Notes: generated by a model from the sequence alone, not told the origin. DNA of 64,000 bases from JAWLCA01 sp041687395 (GCA_041687395.1 JAWLCA010000010.1:62001-126000), one strand, 5' to 3'. Positions 26,799 to 36,674 are shown, numbered from the stretch's first letter. A program made the numbers and translations.

Positions 26799-27808
26799 GC
26801 GTTCGTGATGCGAGCCAGCGCCATGACCTTGTCATGCGCTGCACCCGAATCAATGCTCTCGGCCGCGAGTTCCGCCCCCTTTCGCAGGTCCGGCACCTTG
26901 CCCGCCACGACCAGCGCCGCAGCGGCGTTCAGAACCACAGCATCCCGATAGGCGCCGGACTTGCCGGCCAGAATCCCGCGCAGGGCCGTCGCATTCTCGG
27001 CCGGCGTTCCGCCAAGGATATCCTCGAACGGATGCACCGGGAGGCCCGCGTCTTCGGGGTGCACCTCGAACGCGCGGATTGCGCCGTTCTCCAGCGCCAC
27101 GACCTTGCTGGCGGCCGAGATGGCCAGTTCGTCGGTGCCATCGCCGCCGTGGACGATCCAGGCGACATCCGACCCCAGGGCGGCCAGCGTCTCGGCCATC
27201 GGACGGATCAGATCGGGCGAAAACGCCCCCGTCAGTTGCCGCTTCACACCGGCGGGGTTCGTCAGCGGTCCAAGAATGTTGAAGATCGTGCGCGTGCCCA
27301 GTTCCTGCCGGGCAGGCATGACATGGCGGATCGCAGGGTGGTGCATCGGCGCCATCATGAAGCCGATCCCGAGTTCGGCCAGTGCGCGCTCCACTACCTC
27401 GGGTCCGACCAGGACGTTGATGCCCAACTCGCCCAAGGCATCCGCCGCGCCGGATTTCGAACTGAGGTTCCGATTGCCGTGCTTCGCCACCGGCACGCCC
27501 GCCCCCGCGACCACGAAGGCCGCCGCGGTGGAGATGTTGAGCGTCCCCTTGCCGTCGCCGCCAGTGCCGACGATGTCGATCGCGCCCTCCGGCGCGCGCA
27601 CTGCATGGCATTTCGCGCGCATCACATGGGCCGCGGCGGCGTATTCATCCACCGTCTCGCCGCGCGTGCGCAGCGCCATCAGGAAGCCGCCCATCTGCGC
27701 CGGGGTCGCTTGTCCCTCGAAAAGGATCTCGAACGCCGCCTCGGCCTCGGCCCGGCTGAGTGCGCGTTCGCAGGCGGCGGCAATCAGAGGCTTCAACCCG
27801 TTGCTCAT
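26795..27808 (-). CDS. trpD: Anthranilate phosphoribosyltransferase
   Basis: This 337-residue enzyme couples anthranilate to PRPP in tryptophan synthesis. IDIVGTGGDGKGTLNISTAA (PRPP site), KHGNRNLSSKSGAADALGEL and MAPMHHPAIRHVMPARQELG (anthranilate side) are present. It overlaps trpG by 4 nt, forming a trpG-trpD unit. trpC, usually next, is instead 18.6 kb away. Confidence 0.95.
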   Translation of the reverse strand: MSNGLKPLIAAACERALSRAEAEAAFEILFEGQATPAQMGGFLMALRTRGETVDEYAAAAHVMRAKCHAVRAPEGAIDIVGTGGDGKGTLNISTAAAFVVAGAGVPVAKHGNRNLSSKSGAADALGELGINVLVGPEVVERALAELGIGFMMAPMHHPAIRHVMPARQELGTRTIFNILGPLTNPAGVKRQLTGAFSPDLIRPMAETLAALGSDVAWIVHGGDGTDELAISAASKVVALENGAIRAFEVHPEDAGLPVHPFEDILGGTPAENATALRGILAGKSGAYRDAVVLNAAAALVVAGKVPDLRKGAELAAESIDSGAAHDKVMALARITNA

Positions 27809-28386
27809 GCCGGAACCCGCGTCATGTTCAGGAAATTGCGAAGCAGATCGTGGCCGTGCTGGGAGGCGATGGATTCGGGGTGAAACTGCACTCCCTCGAT
27901 CGGTTTTTCCTTGTGCCTCAAGCCCATGATCGTGCCGTCTTCAAGTTCCGCCGTCACCTCCAGGCAATCCGGCAGGCTCTCGCGTTCGACGATCAGGGAA
28001 TGATAGCGCGTCGCCTCGAACGGGCTGGGAAGGCCCGCAAAGATACCCGCACCCTTGTGGAAGATGCGCCCCATCTTGCCGTGCACGATCTCGTGGCAGC
28101 GCACCACGCGCCCACCGAACGCCTGGCCGATCGTCTGATGCCCCAGACAGACCCCCAGCAGCGGCACGCCCTGTTCTGCGGCGGCCAGCGTCAGCGGCAG
28201 GCAGATACCCGCCTGATCGGGATCGCAGGGACCGGGCGACAGCACGATGGCATCGGGACGCATCGCCATCGCCTCCTGCACGTCCAGCGCATCGTTGCGG
28301 CGGACCACCACCTCGGCCCCCAGTTCTGCAAGGTAATGCAGCAGGTTGTAGGTAAAGCTGTCGTAATTGTCGATGAGCAGCAGCAT
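27805..28386 (-). CDS. trpG: Anthranilate synthase component II (glutamine amidotransferase)
   Basis: This 193-residue class I amidotransferase supplies ammonia to TrpE. MLLLIDNYDSFTYNLLHYLA is the standard start; VVLSPGPCDPDQAGICLPLT-like region and the nucleophile motif PLLGVCLGHQTIGQAFGG follow, and the His/Glu pair is in VQFHPESIASQHGHDLLRNF. trpE lies about 1.4 kb upstream, separated by an opposite-strand gene. Alternative pabA function is possible but less likely beside trpD. Confidence 0.93.
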   Translation of the reverse strand: MLLLIDNYDSFTYNLLHYLAELGAEVVVRRNDALDVQEAMAMRPDAIVLSPGPCDPDQAGICLPLTLAAAEQGVPLLGVCLGHQTIGQAFGGRVVRCHEIVHGKMGRIFHKGAGIFAGLPSPFEATRYHSLIVERESLPDCLEVTAELEDGTIMGLRHKEKPIEGVQFHPESIASQHGHDLLRNFLNMTRVPA

Positions 28387-28489
28387 GGTCTGATCGTCCC
28401 GGCAAAAAGGGGTGAACCCCCTGCGGGGTCAGGCTATAGATGGGCAGAGCCGTGCGGCAGGGTCAAGGGCGCGAGGACGGGCATATCCG

Positions 28490-29782
28490 ATGCTGAAGGG
28501 ATTTCTGAGCGGTCTGGCGATCTCGGCGCTGGCCTTGGCGGCGTTGTCGCTGGCCGTCCCGCTGACGCCGGATCCGGCTGCGGGCTCGCCCGTGCCCACC
28601 CCGGTGCTGGCGCCGGGGTCCAGCCTTCCGCCGGCGCAGACCGGACCGGGAGTTGCGCTCGATAGCCTGCCCGTGGCGCCGCCCTCCCTTCTCCTGTCCT
28701 CCCCCCGCCCCACGCTCTTCCCCGAGGCCGCGCCGGGCGGCCCGCCGCCGGCATCAGACCGGACGGCCCCGCATCCGCAGGCGCTGGAGGAGCGCGATCT
28801 GGCGGGGCTGCTGCCGGCCGCGACGGGATCTCTGGTCCCCGGACTTGACGCAAAGTCCCCCGCAGCGGTCATGCCCGCGCCATCGATGCCGGCTCGACCG
28901 AGCGGGGCAGATCCCACACGCACCGCGCAGAACCCGCCAGCGCCGCCGACGGTTCTGGCCGCATTCCTTGCCCCCCAGCTGCAACTGAGAACCGGCACAG
29001 CAATGATCGGCCCCGCACCCTTCACCGTACCCGACGGCTCACCGCAGGCTCCGTCGCTCCTGCCCATTCGGGACCTGCGCAGCGATCGACTGCCGCAGAT
29101 CGGGGCGCCGCCGCCCGCGGAACCGGAGGTAGTGCGCGACCTTGCGCGGCTGCGCCATGCGATGGCTGTCACCCGGCCATTGGACGAACGACCGATGCTG
29201 GGCGTGATTGTCGCCTACCAGGGTGTCCTGCCTGAAATGCCGGCCACGCTGGCCCTGGATCCGCTCCGCGCCGATGCGGCAGACGCATTTCGCGCATGGC
29301 GCGACATGGGGCGCGAGATCGCCCTTCTTGCAACCGGCCTGCCACCGAACGCCGAGGCCCGCGACATCGAGGTGACACTGCAAAGCCATCTTCGCAGCCT
29401 GCCCGAAGCCGTGGCCTTGATCGACCTGCCCTCGGGCGACATCGCGCGCGACCGGGTGCTGGCAGCGCAGACTGTCGCCATCCTGTCCGAGGATGGTTAC
29501 GGCCTGGTGACCCAACCCGTCGGCCTGAATGCAGCCGCCCGCATGGCCGAAAGCGCCGGCGTCGCCACGCTGACGGTTATCGAGCGGATTGCCGCAACTG
29601 ACGATGCCGCCTCCATGCGCCGCGCGCTCGACCGGGTGGCCTTGCGCCCTGCGCAAGACGCAGGCGCGCTGATCTACGTCGAAGGTACGGCAGAGGCGCT
29701 GGCGGTCCTTCAGGATTGGGCGACCAATGGCCGGGGCCGCGCGCTCGACCTCGTTCCGCTCTCGCTGCTGCTGAACCGCTAG
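28490..29782 (+). CDS. Divergent polysaccharide deacetylase family protein
   Basis: This 430-residue protein has an N-terminal signal or anchor (GFLSGLAISALALAALSLAV) and a long Pro/Ala-rich low-complexity linker up to about residue 215. A C-terminal domain of the divergent polysaccharide deacetylase (YibQ/DUF610) type follows: MLGVIVAYQGVLPEMPATLA, MGREIALLATGLPPN and VAILSEDGYGLVTQPVGLNA. The metal-binding His/Asp pattern of true deacetylases is not obvious, as is usual in this divergent group. ATG at 28490 was chosen because the hydrophobic segment starts there. It is placed between trpE and trpG on the opposite strand. Confidence 0.72.
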   Translation: MLKGFLSGLAISALALAALSLAVPLTPDPAAGSPVPTPVLAPGSSLPPAQTGPGVALDSLPVAPPSLLLSSPRPTLFPEAAPGGPPPASDRTAPHPQALEERDLAGLLPAATGSLVPGLDAKSPAAVMPAPSMPARPSGADPTRTAQNPPAPPTVLAAFLAPQLQLRTGTAMIGPAPFTVPDGSPQAPSLLPIRDLRSDRLPQIGAPPPAEPEVVRDLARLRHAMAVTRPLDERPMLGVIVAYQGVLPEMPATLALDPLRADAADAFRAWRDMGREIALLATGLPPNAEARDIEVTLQSHLRSLPEAVALIDLPSGDIARDRVLAAQTVAILSEDGYGLVTQPVGLNAAARMAESAGVATLTVIERIAATDDAASMRRALDRVALRPAQDAGALIYVEGTAEALAVLQDWATNGRGRALDLVPLSLLLNR

Positions 29783-29806
29783 CAGGGTCCGCACCCGCGC
29801 CGGGTG

Positions 29807-31318
29807 TCAGCCGCTCCCGCGCTGGACGAACAGGCCCGCCTCTTCCGCCGCCCGCATCAGCGCGCGCGACTTGTTCACCGTCTCCTGCCATTCGGCCTCG
29901 GGGTCGCTGTCAAAGACGACCCCGCCGCCGGCCTGGATATACAACTTCTCGTCCTTCAGAACCGCTGTGCGCAGGGCGATGCACATGTCCATCTCGCCGT
30001 TGGCGGCGAAATAACCGACCGCACCACCGTAAACGCCGCGCTTCTCTGGCTCCAGCTCGTCGATGATCTGCATCGCGCGGACCTTTGGCGCGCCCGAGAC
30101 CGTGCCCGCCGGAAGCCCCGCCAGGAGGGCCGACAGCGCGTCGTGATCATCGGAAATCTCGCCCACCACGTTCGAGACGATGTGCATCACGTGGCTGTAG
30201 CGTTCGATGATGAACTCCTCGGTCGGATGCACTGTCCCGATCTTCGAGACCCGGCCGACGTCGTTGCGCCCCAGGTCCAGCAGCATCAGATGCTCCGCGC
30301 GCTCCTTCGGGTCGGCCAGAAGGTCGGCCTCGAGCGCGCGATCCTCCTCTGGCGTGGCGCCGCGTGGGCGGGTTCCTGCGATGGGGCGGATCGTCACCTG
30401 GCCGTCGCGCAGCCGCACGAGGATCTCGGGGCTTGCCCCGATCACCTGAAAGCCGCCGAAATTGAAGAAGAACATGAAGGGTGAGGGGTTCGTCCGGCGC
30501 AGCGAGCGATACAGCGCGAAGGGCGGAAGCGAGAACGGCACTGTCCAGCGCTGGGCCGGGACGACCTGAAAGATGTCGCCCGCTCGGATGTAGTTCTTGG
30601 CGCTTTCCACCGCCGCCAGGTAGCCGGGCTTGGTGAAGTTCGACACCGGCTCTCCCGCCGGCGCCGCGTCGCCCAGACTGCGCTGACCGGCCCCGGCACT
30701 GCGTTCCAGATCACGCAGTGCGTCCATCACCCGCTCCGCCGCCTGCGCATAGGCGGCCCTCGCCGACAGGCCAGAGCCGACCCAGGCGGGTGAGACGACC
30801 GTGACCTCTCCCTTCACCCCGTCCAGAACTGCCACGACCGAAGGGCGCATCAGCACGGCATCGGGCAGGCCCAGCGGGTCGGGGTTCACGTCCGGCAGAT
30901 GTTCGACCAGCCGGATCATGTCATAGCCAAGGTATCCGAACAGCCCTGCGGCGATCGCGGGCAGGTCTGCCGGCATCTCGATCCGGCTTTCGGCAATCAG
31001 CGCACGCAACGTGTCCAGCGGATGGCCCGGCAGATCCTCCCAGCCCTCGGGGTCAAACCGCGCCTGGCGGTTGATCCGGCTCTGCTTGCCGTGGCACTGC
31101 CAGATCAGATCAGGTTTCATGCCGACGACGGAATACCGCCCGCGCACCTCGCCGCCGGTCACGCTTTCCAGCATGAAACTGTCGCGCCGCGCCTCGGACA
31201 GCTTCAGCATCAGGCTGACCGGCGTGTCCAGATCGGCGGCAAGCCGGGCATGGACCAACTGGTTTCGGCCCGCGTTCCAGCCGGCTTCGAAGTCGTCGAA
31301 CGCGGGGGTCAGCGCCAT
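29807..31318 (-). CDS. trpE: Anthranilate synthase component I
   Basis: This 503-residue chorismate-using enzyme has PVSLMLKLSEARRDSFMLES near the N-terminus (family LLES feedback-site region). The catalytic domain shows QVVPAQRWTVPFSLPPFALY, RPIAGTRPRGATPEEDRALE, ADPKERAEHLMLLDLGRNDV and PAGTVSGAPKVRAMQIIDEL. It lies 7 nt after ppiD, likely cotranscribed. No leader peptide or attenuator is visible directly upstream because ppiD adjoins it. Confidence 0.96.
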   Translation of the reverse strand: MALTPAFDDFEAGWNAGRNQLVHARLAADLDTPVSLMLKLSEARRDSFMLESVTGGEVRGRYSVVGMKPDLIWQCHGKQSRINRQARFDPEGWEDLPGHPLDTLRALIAESRIEMPADLPAIAAGLFGYLGYDMIRLVEHLPDVNPDPLGLPDAVLMRPSVVAVLDGVKGEVTVVSPAWVGSGLSARAAYAQAAERVMDALRDLERSAGAGQRSLGDAAPAGEPVSNFTKPGYLAAVESAKNYIRAGDIFQVVPAQRWTVPFSLPPFALYRSLRRTNPSPFMFFFNFGGFQVIGASPEILVRLRDGQVTIRPIAGTRPRGATPEEDRALEADLLADPKERAEHLMLLDLGRNDVGRVSKIGTVHPTEEFIIERYSHVMHIVSNVVGEISDDHDALSALLAGLPAGTVSGAPKVRAMQIIDELEPEKRGVYGGAVGYFAANGEMDMCIALRTAVLKDEKLYIQAGGGVVFDSDPEAEWQETVNKSRALMRAAEEAGLFVQRGSG

Positions 31319-31325
31319 GTCGGCC

Positions 31326-33167
31326 TCAGCGGAATTGCGCGTGGACGGCGTTGATCGCCGCTTCGTTCAGGCTGATGCCGGCCTCGCGCTGCACCGCGCC
31401 TGCGAAAAGCTGAAAGACATCCTGCGCCATCGCCTGCGCCAGATCGGACGAGATGGCGCCGCGCAGCCCGGCCGCGCCAGGCCCGGCGCCATCAATCGAA
31501 TCGAGTTGCACCAGATGCACCCGGCCGTCGCCCCGGATCACCCGGTGCTCGCCCGGCTCCATCGCGAAGATCTCGACCAGAACCTCGTCCGGCACGCCTT
31601 CGACGAAGCCGTCGCGCGGCACGGGGCCGACCACTTGCAAGGGATAGCCGAACGAAGAAAACGCAGCCCCCTCTGACATTTGTGAGATCATCGCATCGGC
31701 TTGCTCGCCCAATGCGTCGGCGATTGCTGCGGCCTCCCAGCTCGCGACGACCTCGTCGCGCACCTCGGTCAGTGGGCGGGGCGCGGGGGGCTGGATTTCC
31801 TCAAGCCGCAGGGCGGCGATACCGCCGTCTTCCAGCACGATGGTTTCAGGGAAATCACCCGGCGCGACCACTTCTGCCGCGTCGCGGAACCGGGTGTAGC
31901 CGGCGATCCCCTCGGTCATTCCCTCGACCCAGGGGATCAGGCCCAGTTCGAGGTCGGTCTCGTTCGCGATCTCCTCCAGCGTGGAGCCGCCGGCAAGTGC
32001 ATCCTCGACATCGTCATAGAGGTCTCCGATCACCCGGCGCGCGCGGTCCAGCGCAAGTTCATCGCGCAGGTCCGGTATCGCCTCTTCAAAGGGCGTCTCG
32101 CGGGCGGCCAGAAGCGCATTGACGCGAAACACCGCAGGGCCGAGCGAGGTCTGCACCGGTCCGGCGATGCCCGGTTCTTCAAGCGCAAAAACCATCTCGC
32201 CTGCTGCACCGAGTTGGGATTCTGTCACATCGCCCAGATCCACATCCTGCGGGTCCAGATCGCGTTCGGCGATCAACGCATCGAACGCGGACTCGTCCGC
32301 GCGCATCCGCTCGGCCGCGGCCTCTGCCTCGTCCGTGGTCGCAAAGACCAGCCGCTCCACCAGCCGGCGCTCGGGCTGGCGGAACTCGCTGCTGCGGCGC
32401 TCATAGGCCTCGCGCAGCGCGACCTCATCCACCTCGACCGTGTCCAGCAACATGTCGGGCGTCAGCCAGACATAGGTGATGACCTTGGTTTCGGGCTGCG
32501 TGTAGCGGTCGATGTTCGCGTCGTAGAAGGCCTGCAATTCGTCGTCGGTCGGCTCCGACAGCGGCTCCTCAAGATCGCTACGGGTCAGGGCCAGATGGGT
32601 GAACGACCGGCGTTCCGTCGCCCAGTCATAGACTGCCTGGGTCAACGCCTCGGGCGCGGTGACGGCGCCGATGACGGCGCCCTGCAGGATCGTGCGGGCG
32701 GTATCGAACCTCACCTGTTCCTCGAACTCGCGCTCGCTCAGCCCGGCCTGCTCCAGGGTGAACCGATAGCCCTCGCGGTCGAAACTGCCATCAAGGCCGT
32801 TGAACGCAGGCACCGCCAGGATTTCTTCACCGACGATATCGTCGCCGACCGACAGGCCAAGACGCATCGTCTCGTTGTCGAGCGCAGCCATGGTCACGAG
32901 TTGGGACCGCACGTTGCGGTCGATGCCCAGCGTGAGCGCCTGGTTCACGCCCACGGGTTCGCCGACCTGGGCCTCATAGGCCCGAACCTCCTGCTGCAGC
33001 GCGCGCGCGTATTCGGATGTCGTGATCTCGCGGTCGCCCACCTTGCCGATCGTCCGCACGCTGCCGCCGAAGCCGCCGACGCCGAAACCCGCCAGACCCA
33101 CGATCAGAAGACCGAGGATGATCCAGACGAAGATATTGGCGCCCTTGCCCTTTGCACCCTTGGCCAT
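31326..33167 (-). CDS. ppiD: Periplasmic chaperone / peptidyl-prolyl isomerase PpiD (SurA-N domain)
   Basis: This 613-residue protein has one N-terminal membrane helix (FVWIILGLLIVGLAGFGVGG), a SurA-like chaperone region (EITTSEYARALQQEVRAYEA, GLSEREFEEQVRFDTARTIL) and a parvulin-type PPIase domain (RRLVERLVFATTDEAEAAAE, then VDLGDVTESQLG). PpiD works at the Sec translocon folding outgoing proteins. ATG at 33167 precedes the basic cytoplasmic tip (AKGAKGKGAN). The ppiD-trpE order is common in Rhodobacterales. Confidence 0.9.
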   Translation of the reverse strand: MAKGAKGKGANIFVWIILGLLIVGLAGFGVGGFGGSVRTIGKVGDREITTSEYARALQQEVRAYEAQVGEPVGVNQALTLGIDRNVRSQLVTMAALDNETMRLGLSVGDDIVGEEILAVPAFNGLDGSFDREGYRFTLEQAGLSEREFEEQVRFDTARTILQGAVIGAVTAPEALTQAVYDWATERRSFTHLALTRSDLEEPLSEPTDDELQAFYDANIDRYTQPETKVITYVWLTPDMLLDTVEVDEVALREAYERRSSEFRQPERRLVERLVFATTDEAEAAAERMRADESAFDALIAERDLDPQDVDLGDVTESQLGAAGEMVFALEEPGIAGPVQTSLGPAVFRVNALLAARETPFEEAIPDLRDELALDRARRVIGDLYDDVEDALAGGSTLEEIANETDLELGLIPWVEGMTEGIAGYTRFRDAAEVVAPGDFPETIVLEDGGIAALRLEEIQPPAPRPLTEVRDEVVASWEAAAIADALGEQADAMISQMSEGAAFSSFGYPLQVVGPVPRDGFVEGVPDEVLVEIFAMEPGEHRVIRGDGRVHLVQLDSIDGAGPGAAGLRGAISSDLAQAMAQDVFQLFAGAVQREAGISLNEAAINAVHAQFR

Positions 33168-33250
33168 GTGGTCCCCTTGGCTTTCTGGTTCGCGCATCAA
33201 TAGGCGGAGGGGCCGACCGGGGCAAGCGCCCCGCGTTCACAACCCCATTG

Positions 33251-34720
33251 TCAGAGCCGGTAGATCGCGGAGAATTTCGTCTCGAGGTAGTCGAGAAGCG
33301 GCCCCTCCGACGGCTCGCCCCCGATGGCCCGCACGATGGTGTCGCGCGGCAGATGCAGGCTGCCGTGCCGCTGCACCTTTGCGCGCAGCCACGCCGTCGC
33401 GGGCGACGGATCCCCCTTGGAGAGGTGGGCGTCCAGATCCGGCACGTCGGCACGAAGTGCGGCATGCAGGCAGCCCGCATAGACATTGCCCAGGCTGTAG
33501 GTCGGGAAGTAGCCGAACAGCCCGATGGCCCAGTGCACATCCTGCAGAAGCCCGTTCGAGGGCATGTCGACCGCGACGCCGAAATCGGACAGGAACCGCG
33601 CATTCCAGGCCTGTTCCAGGTCAGCCACTTCCAACGCGCCGCCGATCAGCGCCCGTTCCAGATCGAACCGCATCAGGATGTGCAGGTTGTATTGCACCTC
33701 GTCAGCCTCGGTCCGGATGAAGCCGGGGGTGACGCGATTGATGGTGCCGTAGAAGCTATCCGCATCGTCGATCCCGAGGCCGCCAAAGGTCTCGCGCATC
33801 CGGCCGAACAGCCAGCCGGTGAAGGCGCGGCTGCGGCCCAACTGGTTCTCGTAGATCCGGCTCTGGCTTTCGTGCACGCCCATCGAGGCCCCCTGCCCGA
33901 TGGCCGTCAGCCCAAAGGCCGGATCGATGCCCTGCTCATAGCTGGCGTGGCCGACCTCGTGGATCGTGGAATAGAAGCAATTCAGCGGATCGGCGGGATC
34001 GACCCGCGTGGTGATCCGCACGTCCGCGCCAGAACCGGAGCTGAACGGATGCACGGCCAGGTCCAGCCGCCCGCGGTCGAAATCGTAGCCGAAGGCGCGG
34101 GCGAGCTCGCGCGATACCGCCAGCTGGCCCTCGGCAGGAAAGCTACCGCTCAGTGCCCTTGGCCGCGGCGCGGCCATCACCCGGTCGCGCAGCGCCACCA
34201 GTCGCGGGCGCAACCTGTCGAACATCGCCGCGATCTCGGCCCCCGTCGCGCCCGGTTCGTAGTCGTTCAGAAGGGCATCATAGAGATTCCCGTCCCCAGC
34301 CAGGGCCGCTGCCTCCTCGCGGCGTAGGCGCAGCACCTCGGTCAGGCTGGGCAGGAACGATGCCACGTCCTCGGTCTGACGCGCCTTTGCCCAGACCCCC
34401 TGCGAGAGGCTGGTGACACGCGCGATCTCGGATGCCAGCCGCGCCGGCACCTTGACCGTGCGGTGATAGATGCGGGCGATCTCGCGCAGTTGTGCGGCGC
34501 CTGCCTCGTCCGGCGCCTCGGCTGCCTCCAGCCACTCGCCCACCCGCGGGTCGGTGCGGCGCGCGTGTAGCACGCCCTCCAGCGCCGCCATTTCCTCGGA
34601 CCGCTGCGCGCTGGCGCCGCGCGGCATCATGGTTTCCTGATCCCAGCCCAACCGGCCAGCGACCTGCGCCAGCGCCACGGTTTCGCGGGTGTAGGCGATC
34701 AGCTCTTCATAGGCGCGCAT
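33251..34720 (-). CDS. M32 family carboxypeptidase (carboxypeptidase Taq type)
   Basis: This 489-residue metallopeptidase has the zinc motif HEVGH within YSTIHEVGHASYEQGIDPAF, and downstream GVHESQSRIYENQLGRSRAF supplies the third ligand. VAGRLGWDQETMMPRGASAQ is the usual N-terminal signature. It releases C-terminal residues from peptides in the cytoplasm. ATG at 34720 overlaps the ctaA stop as TGATG; the longer frame antisense to nothing but inside ctaA is rejected. Confidence 0.93.
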   Translation of the reverse strand: MRAYEELIAYTRETVALAQVAGRLGWDQETMMPRGASAQRSEEMAALEGVLHARRTDPRVGEWLEAAEAPDEAGAAQLREIARIYHRTVKVPARLASEIARVTSLSQGVWAKARQTEDVASFLPSLTEVLRLRREEAAALAGDGNLYDALLNDYEPGATGAEIAAMFDRLRPRLVALRDRVMAAPRPRALSGSFPAEGQLAVSRELARAFGYDFDRGRLDLAVHPFSSGSGADVRITTRVDPADPLNCFYSTIHEVGHASYEQGIDPAFGLTAIGQGASMGVHESQSRIYENQLGRSRAFTGWLFGRMRETFGGLGIDDADSFYGTINRVTPGFIRTEADEVQYNLHILMRFDLERALIGGALEVADLEQAWNARFLSDFGVAVDMPSNGLLQDVHWAIGLFGYFPTYSLGNVYAGCLHAALRADVPDLDAHLSKGDPSPATAWLRAKVQRHGSLHLPRDTIVRAIGGEPSEGPLLDYLETKFSAIYRL

Positions 34721-35859
34721 CAATGGCCCCTGAGTTGCGTGGCCGGCGGGAACAGCGACAGATGCCGCGCCCGCACGATCAGCACCCACAGCACCACGGC
34801 GGTGAACTGATGCAGGATCGCCAGTTGCCACGGTGCGCCGTGGATCACGGTGACCACCCCCAGCACCGCTTGGAACACCATCGCGGCCAGAACAGCGTGG
34901 AACGCACCCCGGGTCGCGCGATGAGGGCTCTTGCGGCCGCGCAGCCAGACGACGACGGCGAAGACCAGCAGAAGATACCCCGCCATCCGGTGCATGAACT
35001 GCACCAGCGCCGGGTTCTCGAAGAAGTTGCGCCACAGCGGTGTCAGATCAAAGCTCTCGGGCGGGAAAAAGACGCCGTGCATCAAGGGCCAGTCGATGTA
35101 GCTGCGCCCGGCGTCGATCCCGGCCACCAGCGCGCCCAGCAAAATCTGGAGAAAGGCGAAGTGCATCAGCCCGGTGGAGAGGGAAAAGAGCTTCACCTCC
35201 TTCGAGCGCCGGGCCTGCAGAAGCGCCGTCTCGCTCCGCCCAAGGCGGAACACATACCACGCGATGAAGCCCAGAATCACGAAGGCCAGCCCAAGATGCG
35301 TCGCCAGACGGTACGAGGCGACGCGCACCATCTCTCCGCTCAGGCCGCTGGCGACCATCCACCAGCCTATCGCCCCCTGCGCGCCGCCCAACGCGCCCAG
35401 AAGCAGCAGCCGCCCGGTCCAGACGGCGGGGATCTTCTTCGCCAGCCAGAAGAACAGGAACCCCAGCCCCCAGACCAGACCGATGACGCGGCCAAGCTGG
35501 CGGTGGCCCCATTCCCACCAATAGATCACCTTGAACTCGGACAGCGTCATGCCCTGGTTGATCAGTTCATACTGCGGGATCTGCCGATACAGATCGAACT
35601 CGGCCTGCCATTCGGCTTCGGACAGCGGCGGGATCGACCCGGTGACCGGGCGCCATTCGGTGATCGACAGGCCGGAGTCGGTGAGCCTCGTCAGACCGCC
35701 GACGGCGATCATCACGACCACGAGCGCGAACAGCACCATCAGCCAGACACGGATCGCCCCGCGCGCGCCTGACCGGCCACGGTCGATCATTCCGCCCTGC
35801 GGCGCGGTCTGGCGTGGGCGGGCGCCCACCTCTTCAAACAGCTTGCGGTCTTTGGCCAT
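34720..35859 (-). CDS. ctaA: Heme A synthase (COX15/CtaA)
   Basis: This 379-residue membrane enzyme oxidises heme O to heme A for aa3-type cytochrome oxidase. The first helix (VWLMVLFALVVVMIAVGGLT) leads into the signature RLTDSGLSITEWRPVTGSIP. Eight membrane segments are readable, and heme-ligand histidines are in WEWGHRQLGRVIGL and VQFMHRMAGYLLLV. It is the long alphaproteobacterial type. It overlaps the downstream peptidase gene. Confidence 0.95.
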   Translation of the reverse strand: MAKDRKLFEEVGARPRQTAPQGGMIDRGRSGARGAIRVWLMVLFALVVVMIAVGGLTRLTDSGLSITEWRPVTGSIPPLSEAEWQAEFDLYRQIPQYELINQGMTLSEFKVIYWWEWGHRQLGRVIGLVWGLGFLFFWLAKKIPAVWTGRLLLLGALGGAQGAIGWWMVASGLSGEMVRVASYRLATHLGLAFVILGFIAWYVFRLGRSETALLQARRSKEVKLFSLSTGLMHFAFLQILLGALVAGIDAGRSYIDWPLMHGVFFPPESFDLTPLWRNFFENPALVQFMHRMAGYLLLVFAVVVWLRGRKSPHRATRGAFHAVLAAMVFQAVLGVVTVIHGAPWQLAILHQFTAVVLWVLIVRARHLSLFPPATQLRGH

Positions 35860-35907
35860 GCCGGTCTCCTGTCGCGCGGCGGACCCTAGGGCCGGGCCGT
35901 CGTGGCT

Positions 35908-36660
35908 TCAAGATCTGCCGTCGCGCCCCCGGGCCATCTGCCGCAGGATCCCGTGCAGCGTCTGCACATCGGCCCGCGTCAGCGGCAGACGGGTCAGCAT
36001 GTTGCGCAGATTGAGCCGCATGTTCGGCGCCTTTTCCGGGGGGAAGAAAAAGTTGACAGCTGTCAACTTCGACAAGAATTGGTTAAAAAGTGCGTCGATG
36101 TCGGCCACGCTGGCAAGGTCGGCACCGGCAAGCTCCAGCACCTCGGGCGCGACCTCGACAGTCTGCCGCTGCCACTCGTAGGCGGTCAGCAGCACGCATT
36201 GCGCCAGATTGAGCGAGGGGAAATCCGGGTTCACCGGCACGCTGACGATGGCATTGGCGCGCACGATATCCTCGTTCTCCAACCCCGCCCGTTCGGGGCC
36301 GAACATCACCGCGACCCGCCTGCCCTGCCCGATCAATGCGCGCGCATGCTCCATGGCGCGTTCGGGCGTCATCACGGGCCGGGTCAGGCCACGGGGTCGC
36401 GCGGTGGTGGCAAAGACGTAGTCGCAATCGGCAATGGCCGCGCCAAGGTCGTCGAACCTCCCCGCATGATCCAGCACCCGTCCCGCCCCGCTGGCCATCG
36501 CCACCGCCTTGGGGTTCGGCCAGCCGTCGCGTGGGGCAACGACACGCATCCGCCCCACGCCAAAGTTCCACATCGCGCGCGCTGCCGCGCCGATGTTTTC
36601 GCCCATCTGCGGGCGGACCAGTACCATCACTGGCCCCTCGCCCGGCTCGAACACGGTCAT
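35908..36660 (-). CDS. trmJ: tRNA (cytidine/uridine-2'-O-)-methyltransferase TrmJ
   Basis: This 250-residue SPOUT enzyme methylates the ribose of position 32 in tRNAs. VMVLVRPQMGENIGAAARAM (N-terminal SPOUT motif), RVAVMFGPERAGLENEDIVR and VPVNPDFPSLNLAQCVLLTA (knot region with SAM site) are present, and the C-terminal helical extension (PPEKAPNMRLNLRNMLTRLP) distinguishes TrmJ from shorter relatives. A perfect 20-nt palindrome lies inside the coding sequence. It is 14 nt after kynU, on the same strand. Confidence 0.9.
   Translation of the reverse strand: MTVFEPGEGPVMVLVRPQMGENIGAAARAMWNFGVGRMRVVAPRDGWPNPKAVAMASGAGRVLDHAGRFDDLGAAIADCDYVFATTARPRGLTRPVMTPERAMEHARALIGQGRRVAVMFGPERAGLENEDIVRANAIVSVPVNPDFPSLNLAQCVLLTAYEWQRQTVEVAPEVLELAGADLASVADIDALFNQFLSKLTAVNFFFPPEKAPNMRLNLRNMLTRLPLTRADVQTLHGILRQMARGRDGRS
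36050..36069. repeat. Perfect 20-nt palindrome within trmJ
   Basis: AAGTTGACAGCTGTCAACTT reads identically on both strands and encodes KLTAVN in the TrmJ reading frame. A nearly identical element (GTTGACAGCCGTCAAC) lies at 51310-51325 in an intergenic gap. Surrounding TrmJ residues keep family spacing, so it is not an obvious insertion. Confidence 0.85.
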
Positions 36661-36674
36661 TCCAGCATCCCCGA

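Noticed and set aside
31701..33203. A 500-codon open frame on the plus strand
   Set aside because: Mirror of ppiD coding sequence; the ppiD product has a membrane anchor and parvulin motifs.
36050..36069. trmJ palindrome considered as an insertion that disrupts the gene
   Set aside because: The reading frame is maintained and the spacing between conserved TrmJ blocks seems normal, so the protein is probably intact.
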